The notes under the pieces: generated by a model | The model's database searches: none | What the model was told of the DNA's origin: nothing | The model's input: only the letters and a program-made list of their open reading frames with translations | Assembly (NCBI RefSeq): GCF_001279005.1 | Contig: NZ_LGCN01000196.1 | Span: 1 to 64,000 of the forward strand | Direction of reading: 5' to 3' | From: Streptomyces caelestis | GTDB taxonomy: Bacteria > Actinomycetota > Actinomycetes > Streptomycetales > Streptomycetaceae | Length of the DNA stretch: 64,000 bases | Translations under genes and position numbers: made by a program | Shown here: piece by piece, positions 52,547 through 61,960 of the stretch | How positions within the stretch are numbered: the stretch's first letter is position 1 | Layout: each line of letters opens with the position of its first letter

Positions 52547-53176
52547 ATGGCCCGCGTATCCCAGCAGCACCTCGACGCCCGCCGCCGTCAGATCCTCGAC
52601 GGCGCCGCGTCCTGCTTCGCCCGCAACGGCTTCCACGCCACCTCGATGCAGGACGTGCTCAAGGAGGCGGACCTCTCCGCGGGCGCCGTCTACCGGTACT
52701 TCCGGGGAAAGGACGAGCTGATCGCCGCGATCGTGACCGATGTGCTCGACACGGTGCGCGGCATCCTCGAACAGGCCGCCCGGGAGAGCCCGCCGCCCAC
52801 CCCGGACGTGCTCGTCCCGAGGTCCCTGGCCCGGATGAGGGAGGAGCGGCCGGCCACTCTGGACGGCGGTGAGTGGATGTTCCCGCGGCTGATGATCCAG
52901 GTGTGGACGGAGACCACGCGCAGTCCTGAGCTGGCTGCTGTGCTGGGGGAGGGGTACGACGACGTCCGCAGGGCCTGGGGGAGGGTCGTCGAGAGCTACC
53001 AGGACGCCGGTCTGATGTCCGCCGACGCGGACACGGACGCCGTGGCGCGGGCGATGATCGCGCTCGTGCAGGGGTCTGCCGCTCAGATGGCGCTTTTCGG
53101 CGGGATCTCCGAGCGGACGCTGGGGGAGGGGCTGCGGGCGCTGATGGCCATGGGGCCTGCTCGCGCGGACAGCTGA
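52547..53176 (+). CDS. TetR/AcrR family transcriptional regulator (209 aa)
   Basis: N-terminal TetR HTH (RQILDGAASCFARNGFHATS, about residues 14-33, then LSAGAVYRYFRGKDELI) with a C-terminal ligand domain. ATG at 52547. It should repress itself and the divergent membrane gene through the repeated GTTCGTTTTAG boxes and release on binding an exported compound. Confidence 0.92.
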   Translation: MARVSQQHLDARRRQILDGAASCFARNGFHATSMQDVLKEADLSAGAVYRYFRGKDELIAAIVTDVLDTVRGILEQAARESPPPTPDVLVPRSLARMREERPATLDGGEWMFPRLMIQVWTETTRSPELAAVLGEGYDDVRRAWGRVVESYQDAGLMSADADTDAVARAMIALVQGSAAQMALFGGISERTLGEGLRALMAMGPARADS

Positions 53177-53216
53177 CGGATGGTGGTCGCCCCCGCCGCC
53201 CGTTTCCGTTCCCCAC

Positions 53217-53290
53217 CCCCCGGAGGGCTGCGCCCCCGGGCCCCCCTTCGGCCTGAACGGCCTCGTCCTCGAACGCCGGACAGGCCGGAA
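53217..53290. repeat. Streptomyces-type intergenic repeat
   Basis: The sequence CTTCGGCCTGAACGGCCTCG followed by TCCTCGAACGCCGGAC is of a class common after genes in Streptomyces. It lies in the 265-bp gap between the TetR gene and the aminopeptidase gene. Confidence 0.55.
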
Positions 53291-53441
53291 ACGCTCGGCC
53301 CGCTGAAAAGCGTGTCCGATTGACGGGGTGTCGGCATCCGGTCATCGGATTGGCAAAGAACCGCCCCGAACCCTGTTCCCAGCTGCCTCACAGCGGAGAG
53401 GATCCCCCTGCCCATCGCAACGATGAACGGGGAGGCTCCCC

Positions 53442-55040
53442 TTGAGGGACAGCAGACCGAAGAGGCGGGCGGCGGCGCTCGGTTCGGCCGGAGTGCTCGT
53501 CACGGCGGCGCTCATAGCCGGCGCCGTCGCGGCACCCACGGCGAGCGCGACGGCCGACCACCACGGCAAGGACCGCGAGGCCGGGGGCGTGGCGATCGCC
53601 GCCGCACGGGCCGCGAAGACCGGCGTCGACTGGCAGGACTGCCCCGAGGACTGGAACCTGGCCCGGCCGATCCAGTGCGGCCGGGTCTCGGTGCCGATGG
53701 ACTACGCCAAGCCGTACGGCAAGCAGATCGAGCTCGCCGTCGACCGTATCGGCAACACCGGCGCCAAGAGCGAACGCCAGGGTGCGCTCCTCTACAACCC
53801 GGGCGGTCCCGGCGGTTCCGGTCTGCGCTTCCCGGCCCGGGTCACCGCCAAGAACCCGGTCTGGGCCGACGCGGCCAGGGCGTACGACTTCGTGGGCTTC
53901 GACCCGCGCGGCGTCGGCAGGTCCGCGCCCCTCTCCTGCGCCGATCCGCAGGAGTTCGTCAAGGCGCCCAAGGCGGACCCGGTGCCCCGCTCCGAGGCCG
54001 ACAAGCTCGTCCAGCGGGGGCTCGCCCGCGAGTACGCCGAGGGCTGCCACGAGCGCAGCGGCGAGATGCTGCCGCACATGACCACGCCGAACACCGCGCG
54101 CGACCTCGACGTGATCCGCGCCGCCCTCGGCGAGAAGAAGCTCAACTTCCTCGGCGTCTCCTACGGCACCTACCTCGGCGCCGTCTACGCCACCCTCTTC
54201 CCGGGCCACGTCCGCCGCATGGTCGTCGACAGCGTCGTCAACCCCTCCCGCGAGAAGATCTGGTACCGGGCCAACCTGGACCAGGACGTCGCCTTCGAGG
54301 GCCGCTGGAAGGACTGGCAGGACTGGGTCGCGAGGAACGACGCGACCTACCACCTCGGGGACACCCGCGCCGAGGTCCAGGAGCGGTGGCTCGAGCTGCG
54401 CGCCACCGCCGAGAAGAACCCCCTCGGCGGCGTCGTCGGCCCGGCCGAGCTGATCTCCTTCTTCCAGAGCGCCCCGTACTACGATTCCGCGTGGGCGCCC
54501 ACGGCGGCCGTCTTCAGCCGGTACGCCGCCGGCGACACCCAGGCGCTCGTCGACGCGGCCGCCCCCGACCTCTCCGACACGGCGGGCAACGCGGCCGCGG
54601 AGAACGGCAACGCCGTCTACACGGCCGTGGAGTGCGCCGACGCCAAGTGGCCCACCGACTGGCGCACCTGGGACCGCGACAGCACCCGGCTGCACCGCGA
54701 CCACCCGTTCATGACCTGGGCCAACGCCTGGATGAACCTGCCCTGCGCCACCTGGCCGGCCAAGCAGCACACGCCCGTGGACGTGAAGTCCGGCAAGGGC
54801 CTGCCGCCGGTGCTGATCGTCCAGTCCGAGCGTGACGCGGCCACTCCGTACGCGGGCGCCGTCGAACTGCACCAGCGGCTCAGGGGCTCCCGCCTCATCA
54901 CCGAGCGGAACGCCGGGTCCCACGGCGTCACCGGCCTGGTCAACCCCTGCGTCAACGACCGGGTGGACACCTACCTGCTCACCGGCGAGGTGGACCGGTC
55001 CGACGTGACCTGCGCACCGCACGCCACCCCGAAGCCGTGA
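53442..55040 (+). CDS. tap: Secreted tripeptidyl aminopeptidase, S33 family (532 aa)
   Basis: Releases N-terminal tripeptides from proteins outside the cell. Signal peptide: RRAAALGSAGVLVTAALIAG then AVAAPTASA. Alpha/beta hydrolase triad: Ser in GVSYGTYLG (about residue 240), Asp in SERDAATPY (about 463) and His in AGSHGVTG (about 493). NPGGPGGSG forms the oxyanion region and GFDPRGVGRSAPL is family-typical. TTG at 53442 is the start: GGAGG stands 6 bp in front and the signal peptide begins at once. Confidence 0.92.
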   Translation: MRDSRPKRRAAALGSAGVLVTAALIAGAVAAPTASATADHHGKDREAGGVAIAAARAAKTGVDWQDCPEDWNLARPIQCGRVSVPMDYAKPYGKQIELAVDRIGNTGAKSERQGALLYNPGGPGGSGLRFPARVTAKNPVWADAARAYDFVGFDPRGVGRSAPLSCADPQEFVKAPKADPVPRSEADKLVQRGLAREYAEGCHERSGEMLPHMTTPNTARDLDVIRAALGEKKLNFLGVSYGTYLGAVYATLFPGHVRRMVVDSVVNPSREKIWYRANLDQDVAFEGRWKDWQDWVARNDATYHLGDTRAEVQERWLELRATAEKNPLGGVVGPAELISFFQSAPYYDSAWAPTAAVFSRYAAGDTQALVDAAAPDLSDTAGNAAAENGNAVYTAVECADAKWPTDWRTWDRDSTRLHRDHPFMTWANAWMNLPCATWPAKQHTPVDVKSGKGLPPVLIVQSERDAATPYAGAVELHQRLRGSRLITERNAGSHGVTGLVNPCVNDRVDTYLLTGEVDRSDVTCAPHATPKP

Positions 55041-55042
55041 CA

Positions 55043-55091
55043 CCCACGGGCGAGGGGCGGCCGGGGCTCCGGGCCGCCCCTCGCCCGTGGG
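55043..55091. terminator. 20-bp perfect-stem hairpin between convergent genes
   Basis: Arms 55043-55062 and 55072-55091 are perfect inverted copies (inner end GGGGCGGCC / GGCCGCCCC) with a 9-nt loop. It begins 3 bp after the aminopeptidase stop and ends 10 bp before the convergent acyltransferase stop. Confidence 0.82.
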
Positions 55092-55101
55092 CGCGGAGGG
55101 A

Positions 55102-55827
55102 TCAGCTCAGCGGCATGCGCGGGAAGCGGCGCCTGTCCTCCGCCTCGCGCTCGGCGTCCGCCGCCTTGGCGACGGCCGCGTACTGGTCGACGTACTCCTG
55201 ACCGGACAGGCTGAGGATGGCGTACATGATCTCGTCGGTGGCGGCGCGCAGGACCGCCTTCTCGTTCTCCATCCCCGCGTAGCGCGAGAAGTCCAGCGGC
55301 TCGCCGAAACGGATCGCCACCGGGTGGATCCGGGGGATCTTCCTGCCGGGCGGCTGTGCCTCGAAGGTGCCGATCATCGCGCAGGGAACCACCGGGACGC
55401 CCGCCTTGAGGGCCATCACCGCGACGCCGACCTTGCCCTTGTACAGGCGGCCGTCGTGCGAGCGCGTGCCCTCCGGGTAGATGCCGAGCAGTTCCCCCTT
55501 GCCCAGCACGCCGAGGCCCTCCCGGATGGCGGCCTGCCCGGCCTCCTTGCCGGAGCGGTCGACGGGGATCTGACCCGCGCTGTGGAAGAAGAACGCCGTC
55601 AGCCGGCCCTTGAGGCCGGGGCCGGTGAAGTACTCGGCCTTGGCGAGGAAGGTGATGCGCCGCTTGAGCACGGCCGGCATCAGGAAGTGGTCCGAGAACG
55701 ACAGGTGGTTGCCCGCCACGATGGCCGCGCCGGACGACGGCACGTGCTCCAGGCCCTCTATCCGGGGCCGGAAGACCAGACGCAGCAGCGGGCCCAGCAG
55801 CACGTACTTGAGCAGGTAGTAGAACAA
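55102..55827 (-). CDS. Lysophospholipid acyltransferase family protein, PlsC type (241 aa)
   Basis: Transfers acyl groups to lysophosphatidate or similar lipids at the inner membrane. Catalytic block I is NHLSFSD (HxxxxD, His about residue 41), block III YPEGTRS, with an N-terminal hydrophobic segment FYYLLKYVLLGPLLRLVF. TTG at 55827 is preferred: GAGGAG stands 7 bp upstream and homologues begin with this FYYLLKYV segment. GTG at 55833 is too close to that site. Confidence 0.88.
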   Translation of the reverse strand: MFYYLLKYVLLGPLLRLVFRPRIEGLEHVPSSGAAIVAGNHLSFSDHFLMPAVLKRRITFLAKAEYFTGPGLKGRLTAFFFHSAGQIPVDRSGKEAGQAAIREGLGVLGKGELLGIYPEGTRSHDGRLYKGKVGVAVMALKAGVPVVPCAMIGTFEAQPPGRKIPRIHPVAIRFGEPLDFSRYAGMENEKAVLRAATDEIMYAILSLSGQEYVDQYAAVAKAADAEREAEDRRRFPRMPLS

Positions 55828-56014
55828 GGACACGCTCCTCGACTCCGGCGGACGGGCGGTGCCGCCGCATCCCGGCAGGCCATCCGGCACGTCGTGGGGT
55901 GCCAGTCTAGGTCCGGGCGCCGCGGCCCGGCACCACGTCCGACGCGACGGAACGCACCGTGCCGGGACGTTGAGTGCCCGTCAGGGGTGCGCCTCGGGGA
56001 GTAGGCTCGGACGC

Positions 56015-56470
56015 ATGCGGATCTCCGTCTCCTCCGACATGGACGAGCCCGTGGCCCGGGCCCTCCTCGCCGAGCTCCGTGAGCGCGGCCACGAGGTACG
56101 CGCGCACGGCGCCCTGAATCCCGGCGACGACCCGCAGTGGGCCGTCTGCTCCGCGGCGGCGGCCGGTGAGGTCGCCGTCGGCACGGCCGATCAGGCGGTG
56201 GTCTGCTGCTGGACCGGCACCGGCGCCTCGATCGCCGCGAACAAGGTGCCCGGCGTCCGGGCCGCCCTGTGCACGGACGCCTCCACGGCGGACGGCGCGC
56301 GCCGCTGGAACGACGCCAACGTGCTGGCGCTCAGCCTGCGGCTCACGTCCGCGCCGCTGCTGACGGAGATCCTCGACGCCTGGTTCGCCGGCGCGCCCGG
56401 CGACGCCCCGGAGGACCGGCGCAACAGGGAACACATGGCACGCCTCGACCGGGAGCGCACCGGCTCCTGA
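56015..56470 (+). CDS. RpiB/LacA/LacB family sugar-phosphate isomerase (151 aa)
   Basis: Ribose-5-phosphate isomerase B fold: opens RISVSSDMDEPVARALLAEL, with the active-site loop VVCCWTGTGASIAANKVPGV and LCTDASTADGARRWNDANVL. A His/Asn-type catalytic arrangement is expected; the specific sugar is uncertain. TAGGCT lies seven bases before the ATG with no Shine-Dalgarno. Confidence 0.88.
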   Translation: MRISVSSDMDEPVARALLAELRERGHEVRAHGALNPGDDPQWAVCSAAAAGEVAVGTADQAVVCCWTGTGASIAANKVPGVRAALCTDASTADGARRWNDANVLALSLRLTSAPLLTEILDAWFAGAPGDAPEDRRNREHMARLDRERTGS

Positions 56471-56499
56471 GCCGGGGACGGCCGCGGGGGCGGAAGCGG

Positions 56500-56639
56500 T
56501 CACAGCCGTGCCACGGCCGGCGCCGTGTCGTGACGAAGGCCTCGTCGACGTCCGCGTCCACCAGCTCCGGGGTCGGCGGCGCCCCCGTGCCGGGCAGGGC
56601 CCGGTGGACCGCCGCGCAGTCGGTCGACGCCTCCGTCAT
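56500..56639 (-). pseudogene. Possible short gene after the SpoIIE phosphatase, frame uncertain
   Basis: ATG at 56639 lies 12 bp after the phosphatase stop and follows GAGG. It encodes MTEASTDCAAVHRALPGTGA then PPTPELVDADVDEAF. After about 40 residues the frame becomes Arg/Pro-rich and runs antisense into the isomerase gene. A shifted frame would instead end HDTAPAVARL at 56500. Either a short real peptide with a frameshift, or no gene. Confidence 0.3.
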
Positions 56640-56650
56640 GGGCCCTCGCC

Positions 56651-59098
56651 CTACTCCGACGGCACGCTCAGCGACTGCTCCGCCCAGATGATCTTCCCGC
56701 CGGGAACGAACCGGGTGCCCCACCGCTGGGCCAGCTGGGAGACCAGCAGCAGCCCGCGTCCGCCCTCGTCCATCGCGCGGGGATGCCGCAGATGGGGTGC
56801 GGCGCCGCCGCCGTCGAACACCTCGCACACCAGCGCCCGCTCACGGATCAGCCGCAGCCGCACGGGGCCGCCGACGTGCCGTATGGCGTTGGTGACCAGT
56901 TCGCTGACGATCAGCTCCGTGGTGAAGACCAGGTCGTCCAGCCCCCAGCGGGCCAGCTGCCGGGTGCTGGTCCTGCGGGCCTCGGCCACGACCGCCGGAT
57001 CGGCCGGCAGCTCCCAGACCGCGATCTGCCCGGGGTGGAGACGCCTGGTGCGCGCCATCAGCAGGGCCACGTCGTCGTACGGCCGGTCCGGGACCAGCGT
57101 GTCGACCACCGCGCGGCAGCTCGGCTCGAGCGCCGCCGCGGCGCCCCGCAGCGCCTGCCGCAGCCGTTCGCGGTCCGCCTCGTCGGGCGCGGGCTTCCCG
57201 CCGGCCAGCAGACCGTCCGTGTGCAGGGCGAGCGTGCTGCCCTCGGCCAGGGTCAGCTCCACCGCGTCGAACGGCGGGCCGCCCACACCGAGCGCCGGCC
57301 CCTGCGGGAGGTCGATGAAGGCGACCGTGCCGTCGTGCGCCACCACGGCGGGCACGGGATGGCCGGCGGCCGCCATCGCGCACCGCCCGTCCACCGGGTC
57401 GTAGACGACGTACAGGCAGCTGGACCCGACGGACCGGCCGGGGAAGTCCCCGGACTCCCCGTCGCCCTCGTCCCGCGCCAGCCGGGACGCCAGGTCGTCC
57501 AGATGGGCGAGCACCTCCTCGGGCGGCAGATCGATCGCGGCCAGCGTCCGTACGGCGGTGCGCAGCCGTCCCATGGCCGCGGCGGCGTCGATGCCGTGCC
57601 CCGGCACCTCGCCGACGACCAGGGCGACACGGGCGCCGGACAGCGGGATGAGGTCGTACCAGTCGCCGCCCAGACCGGTCAGCTCGTCCGCCGGGCGGTA
57701 GCAGGCGGCCACCTCCACCGCGTCCTGCTCGGGCAGCCGCCGGGGCAGCAGACTGCGCTGCAGGACCAGCGCGGCGTCCCGCTCGCGGGTGTAGCGCCGG
57801 GCGTTGTCCACGGAGACGGCGGCGCGGGAGACCAGGTCCTCGGCCAGATGGAGGTCGTCCTCGTCGAAGGGGTTCTGCCGGCGGCGGAAGAACGCGGTGA
57901 TGCCCAGGGTGACGCCCCGGGCCCGGACCGGGACGACCATCGCGCTCCGCAGGCCGAGCTCCAGGAAGGTGGACTCCCGGCCGCCCGGCGGCGTGGCCCA
58001 CGCCAGGGCGAGCGGGTCGAGCCGCTCCTGACGCCAGGACCGGCCCGTGGTCAGGCAGCGCACCGGCGGGGAGTCCACCGGGTACGACAGGACCGCCCCG
58101 GTCTCCACGGCCGTCCGCGGCAGGTCCTTGTGCAGCGACCGCTGGCCCGCCCGGCGCAGCGGCACCCGGTCGGAGCCGGCGAGGGGGTCCGGCGGGACCT
58201 CGGCGCCGCGCAGCACCGTCTCCAGCAGGTCCACGACGACGAAGTCCGCGAGCTCCGGCACGGCCACGTCCGCCAGTTCCTGCGCGGTGCGCACGACGTC
58301 CAGGGTGCGGCCGATGCGCTCGCCGGCCCGGTCGAGCAGGGCGAGGCGCTGCCGGGCGCGGTGCCGTTCGGTGACGTCCACGACCGTGTAGTACACGCCC
58401 ATCGGACGGCCCCGGTCGTCGTCGAGGCGGGTGAACGACAGCACGTGCGCGGTCTCGCGCAGCGGCGCCGAGCGGACCCGGCCGACGTGCTCGTAGTCGA
58501 GCACCTGTTCGCCGGTGTCCAGCACGTGCCGCATCCGGGCCTCGACCGCCTCGGCGTCCATACCCGGCTGGACGTCCGCGAACCGCAGTCCCAGACGCCG
58601 CCCGGCCGGCCCGCCGCCGAACTGCTCGAGCGCGGCGTTGGACCACACGAAGCGCAGCTCCGTGTCCACGATCGCGATGCCGATCGGCGCACCGGCGACC
58701 AGCTGCTCCAGCACGGCGCGGCTCATGTCCCAGCCGGCCGACCCGGCCAGCTCCGACAACAGGACCAGCAGCGACGAACGGCCCCGCGGTTCCACGGCCG
58801 CCGTGATCCGCGCCATCACCGCGACCGGCCGCCCGTCCCGGCGCCGGGCCGTCAGCAGGCCCGCCCAGTCGCCGTCCGACCGGCACCGCTCGACCAGGTC
58901 CGGCACCCGCTCGGCGTCGTCGGGGACCAGCAGCTCGGCGAACTTGCGGCCCACGGCCTCGAAGGCGCGGTACCCCAGCAGCCGCTCGGCGCCGCCGGTC
59001 CAGCTCGACACCATGCCGTGCGGATCGAGCAGCAGGGGAACGGCGTCGGCCACATCGAACCCCTGCCAGGCAACGTCCTGCTCCTTGTGTCCGCCCAC
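56651..59098 (-). CDS. PAS-GAF-SpoIIE phosphatase with C-terminal HATPase (815 aa)
   Basis: Multi-domain regulator of sigma-factor partner switching: two PAS domains (about residues 15-245, e.g. LLGYRAFEAVGRKFAELLVP and IAIVDTELRFVWSNAALEQF), a GAF domain (about 270-430), a SpoIIE PP2C domain (about 450-670) with GGDWYDLIPL, and an anti-sigma-type HATPase (about 690-810, VSELVTNAIRHVGG). The second metal motif reads VGEVPGHG where Asp is usual (GDVxGHG). GTG at 59098 chosen for its GAGAGG site; ATG at 59152 would add 18 residues. Confidence 0.9.
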   Translation of the reverse strand: MGGHKEQDVAWQGFDVADAVPLLLDPHGMVSSWTGGAERLLGYRAFEAVGRKFAELLVPDDAERVPDLVERCRSDGDWAGLLTARRRDGRPVAVMARITAAVEPRGRSSLLVLLSELAGSAGWDMSRAVLEQLVAGAPIGIAIVDTELRFVWSNAALEQFGGGPAGRRLGLRFADVQPGMDAEAVEARMRHVLDTGEQVLDYEHVGRVRSAPLRETAHVLSFTRLDDDRGRPMGVYYTVVDVTERHRARQRLALLDRAGERIGRTLDVVRTAQELADVAVPELADFVVVDLLETVLRGAEVPPDPLAGSDRVPLRRAGQRSLHKDLPRTAVETGAVLSYPVDSPPVRCLTTGRSWRQERLDPLALAWATPPGGRESTFLELGLRSAMVVPVRARGVTLGITAFFRRRQNPFDEDDLHLAEDLVSRAAVSVDNARRYTRERDAALVLQRSLLPRRLPEQDAVEVAACYRPADELTGLGGDWYDLIPLSGARVALVVGEVPGHGIDAAAAMGRLRTAVRTLAAIDLPPEEVLAHLDDLASRLARDEGDGESGDFPGRSVGSSCLYVVYDPVDGRCAMAAAGHPVPAVVAHDGTVAFIDLPQGPALGVGGPPFDAVELTLAEGSTLALHTDGLLAGGKPAPDEADRERLRQALRGAAAALEPSCRAVVDTLVPDRPYDDVALLMARTRRLHPGQIAVWELPADPAVVAEARRTSTRQLARWGLDDLVFTTELIVSELVTNAIRHVGGPVRLRLIRERALVCEVFDGGGAAPHLRHPRAMDEGGRGLLLVSQLAQRWGTRFVPGGKIIWAEQSLSVPSE

Positions 59099-59183
59099 GG
59101 CCGACCTCTCTGTCGCTGAGAGTGGTCTACCCCCTCTTGTCCCCATCTTCACCCTTGGGGCGGTATGAGGGCTCTCCGGGGTA

Positions 59184-59217
59184 CGCCGTCCCCCTCCGGA
59201 CCCGGAGGGGGACGGCG
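59184..59217 (-). terminator. Hairpin terminator after rocD
   Basis: A 16-bp perfect stem (59184-59199 with 59202-59217; inner part CCCCCTCCGG / CCGGAGGGGG) begins 3 bp after the rocD stop. Its loop is only AC, so in DNA it is essentially a palindrome. It separates rocD-ddaH from the SpoIIE gene. Confidence 0.8.
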
Positions 59218-59219
59218 GC

Positions 59220-60446
59220 TCAGGCGCTTCGGGCCAGGACCTTCTCCACGGTGTGCAGGGCGCTCTGCAGCTCCTCCGCCGTGACGGTCAGGGGCGGGGC
59301 CAGACGGATGGTGGAGCCGTGGGTGTCCTTGACCAGGATGCCCTCCCGCATCAGGCGCTCGCTGATCTCGCGGCCGGTGCCGAGCGCCGGATCGACGTCC
59401 ACGCCCGCCCACAGACCGCGGGAGCGGAAGCCGACCACGCCCTTGCCGACGAGCGACTCCAGGCCCTCGCGCAGGATCCCGCCCAGCTCCGCCGCCCGGC
59501 GCTGGAACTCGCCCGTCTCCAGCAGCTCCACCACGGCCGTGCCGACCGCCGCGGCCAGCGGATTGCCGCCGAAGGTCGACCCGTGCTCACCCGGATGGAG
59601 CACCTGGAGCACCTCCCGCCGGGCCACCACCGCCGACACCGGGACGATGCCGCCGCCCAGCGCCTTGCCGAGCAGGACGACGTCCGGGACGACCGACTCG
59701 TGCTCCACCGCGAGCGTGCGCCCCGTGCGGCCCAGACCCGACTGGATCTCGTCCGCGACGAACAGGCACCCCGCGCGGCGCGTCAGCTCCCGCACCCCGG
59801 CGAGGTAGCCGTCGTCCGGGACGATCACCCCCGCCTCGCCCTGGACCGGCTCGATCAGCACCGCCGCCGTCGTCTCGTCGACGGCCGCCTCCAGCGCCGC
59901 CAGGTCGTTGTACGGCACCACCCGGAAGCCCGGGGTGAAGGGCCCGAACCCGCTCCGCGCGACCTCGTCCGTCGAGAAGCTCACGATGGTCGTCGTACGG
60001 CCGTGGAAGTTGTCCGCCGCCACCACGATCGTCGCCCGGCCGTCCGGGACGCCCTTCACGTCGTAGGCCCACTTGCGGGCCACCTTGATCCCGCTCTCCA
60101 CCGCCTCCGCGCCGGTGTTCATGGGCAGCACCATGTCGAGACCGGTCAGCGCGGCCAGCCGCCGCGCGAACTCGGCGAGCCGGTCGTTGTGGAAGGCGCG
60201 CGAGGTCAGCGTGAGCCGGTCCAGCTGGCGGTGCGCCGCCTCGATCAGCGCCGGATGCCGGTGGCCGAAGTTGAGCGCCGAGTAGCCGGCCAGCATGTCG
60301 AGGTACCGCCGGCCCTCCACGTCCTCCACCCACGCGCCCTGCGCGCGGGCGACGACCACGGGCAGCGGATGGTAGTTGTGCGCGAGGACCGGCTCCTCCG
60401 CGCCGATCAGCTCGGCGGACGTACGCACGGGGACGACAGCAGTCAT
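59220..60446 (-). CDS. rocD: Ornithine aminotransferase (408 aa)
   Basis: PLP enzyme converting ornithine to glutamate semialdehyde. Features are HNYHPLPVVVARAQGAWVED, LNFGHRHPALIEAA, VLPMNTGAEAVESGIKVARK, FVADEIQSGLGRTG, the PLP Lys in LLGKALGGGIVPVSA and HGSTFGGNPLA. Start at ATG 60446 with AGGAG in front. Its start overlaps the upstream ddaH stop by four bases (ATGA). Confidence 0.95.
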   Translation of the reverse strand: MTAVVPVRTSAELIGAEEPVLAHNYHPLPVVVARAQGAWVEDVEGRRYLDMLAGYSALNFGHRHPALIEAAHRQLDRLTLTSRAFHNDRLAEFARRLAALTGLDMVLPMNTGAEAVESGIKVARKWAYDVKGVPDGRATIVVAADNFHGRTTTIVSFSTDEVARSGFGPFTPGFRVVPYNDLAALEAAVDETTAAVLIEPVQGEAGVIVPDDGYLAGVRELTRRAGCLFVADEIQSGLGRTGRTLAVEHESVVPDVVLLGKALGGGIVPVSAVVARREVLQVLHPGEHGSTFGGNPLAAAVGTAVVELLETGEFQRRAAELGGILREGLESLVGKGVVGFRSRGLWAGVDVDPALGTGREISERLMREGILVKDTHGSTIRLAPPLTVTAEELQSALHTVEKVLARSA

Positions 60447-61255
60447 GAGCGGATCTCCTGTGTGCAGCACTTGATGCCCCCGCCTGCCTTGTGGAACTCG
60501 GACAGGTCGACGGGAACGGGAACGTAGCCGCGGTCGGCGAGCCGGGCGGCGAGGGCCGTGGCCCCCGGGGAGACGAACACGTGGCGGCCGTCGGAGACGG
60601 AGTTCAGCCCGAACGCCGTCGCGTCCTCACGGGTCGCGAGCACCGCGTCCGGATACAGCCGGGCCAGGACCTCGCGACTGCCCGGCGAGAACGCCTCCGG
60701 GTAGTACGCGACGTTCTCCCCGTCCAGCACGAACAGCGCCGTGTCCAGGTGGTAGAAGTACGGATCCACCAGCGTCAGTCCGATCACCGGCACCCCGAAG
60801 AACTCCTGCGCCTCGCGGTGCGCCTCGGGGGTGGTGCGGAAGCCGGTGCCGGCGAGGATCCAGCGCCCGGCGGGCACCAGGTCGCCCTCACCCTCGCACA
60901 CCGACCCGGGATGGTGCACCTCGTACCCCTCGGCCTTGAACCAGGCCTCGTACGGCACGGACTCCGGGCGCCGCTCGGGCGCCCGGAACAGGGAGCCGAG
61001 GACGCGGCCCGCCACGACGACCGCCGCGTTCGCGGCGAACACCATGTCGGGCAGTCCGGGCTCCGGCTTCACGGTCTCCACGGTATGGCCGTGGTCGCGG
61101 TAGGCGTCGATCAGCGTCCGCCACTGGCGTCGGGCGAGGGCGACGTCGACGGGACGGTCGGGATGCATCCAGGGATTGATCGCGTACCGCACGGCGAAGT
61201 GTCTGGGTTCGCAGACGAGGTAGCGCCGCCGGGACGCCACACGGAAGTCGGGCAC
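60443..61255 (-). CDS. ddaH: Dimethylarginine dimethylaminohydrolase family protein (270 aa)
   Basis: Guanidine-modifying enzyme, probably producing citrulline or related products from methylated or free arginine. Pentein fold; MVFAANAAVVVAGRVLGSLF near residue 70, CEGEGDLVPAGRWILAGTGF with the acidic pair, and the nucleophilic Cys in GGGIKCCTQEIR. The GTG at 61255 follows GGAGG and begins at VPDFRVASRRRYLVCEPRHF as in homologues. First gene of the ddaH-rocD pair, divided by 124 bp from an Lrp regulator. Confidence 0.9.
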   Translation of the reverse strand: MPDFRVASRRRYLVCEPRHFAVRYAINPWMHPDRPVDVALARRQWRTLIDAYRDHGHTVETVKPEPGLPDMVFAANAAVVVAGRVLGSLFRAPERRPESVPYEAWFKAEGYEVHHPGSVCEGEGDLVPAGRWILAGTGFRTTPEAHREAQEFFGVPVIGLTLVDPYFYHLDTALFVLDGENVAYYPEAFSPGSREVLARLYPDAVLATREDATAFGLNSVSDGRHVFVSPGATALAARLADRGYVPVPVDLSEFHKAGGGIKCCTQEIRS

Positions 61256-61379
61256 AGAGGGGTTCCTCCGCTTCCACGCGGTCTCGACAGGGGGTGAGAC
61301 CACGGTAGGAAGCGGGCGATACGGACGACAAGGAACGAGAGCTGCGTGTTCGCGCAGGAACGCTGCGCAGTTCCGCGGT

Positions 61380-61883
61380 TCAGCGCACGTCTGCTGCGCC
61401 CTCCGGCGCGGGCTGACTCACTCCTGCCTCAGGACTGTCCGGCAGCAGATGGGACAGCACCATCACGCTGATCGTCTTCCGGATGAACGGCTCCCGGCGG
61501 ATCCGCTCCAGCACCTCCTCGAAGTGCTCCACGTCCCGCGCCCGCACGTGCAGCAGCGCGTCCGCACCGCCGGTCACCGTCATCGCCGCGGCGATCTCCG
61601 GATGGTTGCGCACCACCTCCGCCAGCCGTCGGGGCGGCGCCGCCCCCTCGCAGTACACCTCGACGTACGCCTCGGTGCGCCAGCCCAGCGCCGACGGCCG
61701 TACCGTCGCCGTGAAGCCGGTGATCACCCCGGTCCCGCGCAGCCGGTCCACCCGGCGCTTGACCGCCGTCGACGACAGCCCGACGGCCGCGCCGATCTCG
61801 GCGAAGGACGTCCTGGCGTTCGCCATCAGCGCGGTGACGATCTTCCGGTCGAGTTCGTCGAACGACGCGGGCCTGCTGTTCAT
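61380..61883 (-). CDS. Lrp/AsnC family transcriptional regulator (167 aa)
   Basis: HTH (IVTALMANARTSFAEIGAAV, then LSSTAVKRRVDRLRGTG) and AsnC ligand domain (AMTVTGGADALLHVRARDVE). Immediately upstream of ddaH-rocD on the same strand, so probably the regulator of arginine/ornithine breakdown here. The ATG at 61883 has TACAGT exactly six bases upstream and no Shine-Dalgarno. ATG 61913 is an alternative. Confidence 0.92.
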   Translation of the reverse strand: MNSRPASFDELDRKIVTALMANARTSFAEIGAAVGLSSTAVKRRVDRLRGTGVITGFTATVRPSALGWRTEAYVEVYCEGAAPPRRLAEVVRNHPEIAAAMTVTGGADALLHVRARDVEHFEEVLERIRREPFIRKTISVMVLSHLLPDSPEAGVSQPAPEGAADVR

Positions 61884-61960
61884 GCGGGCACTGTATCCAG
61901 CGCGAACGCCCATGTCCGGGGCATGTCCAGACGTGGAAAACCCCCCTACACTCCACCTTC

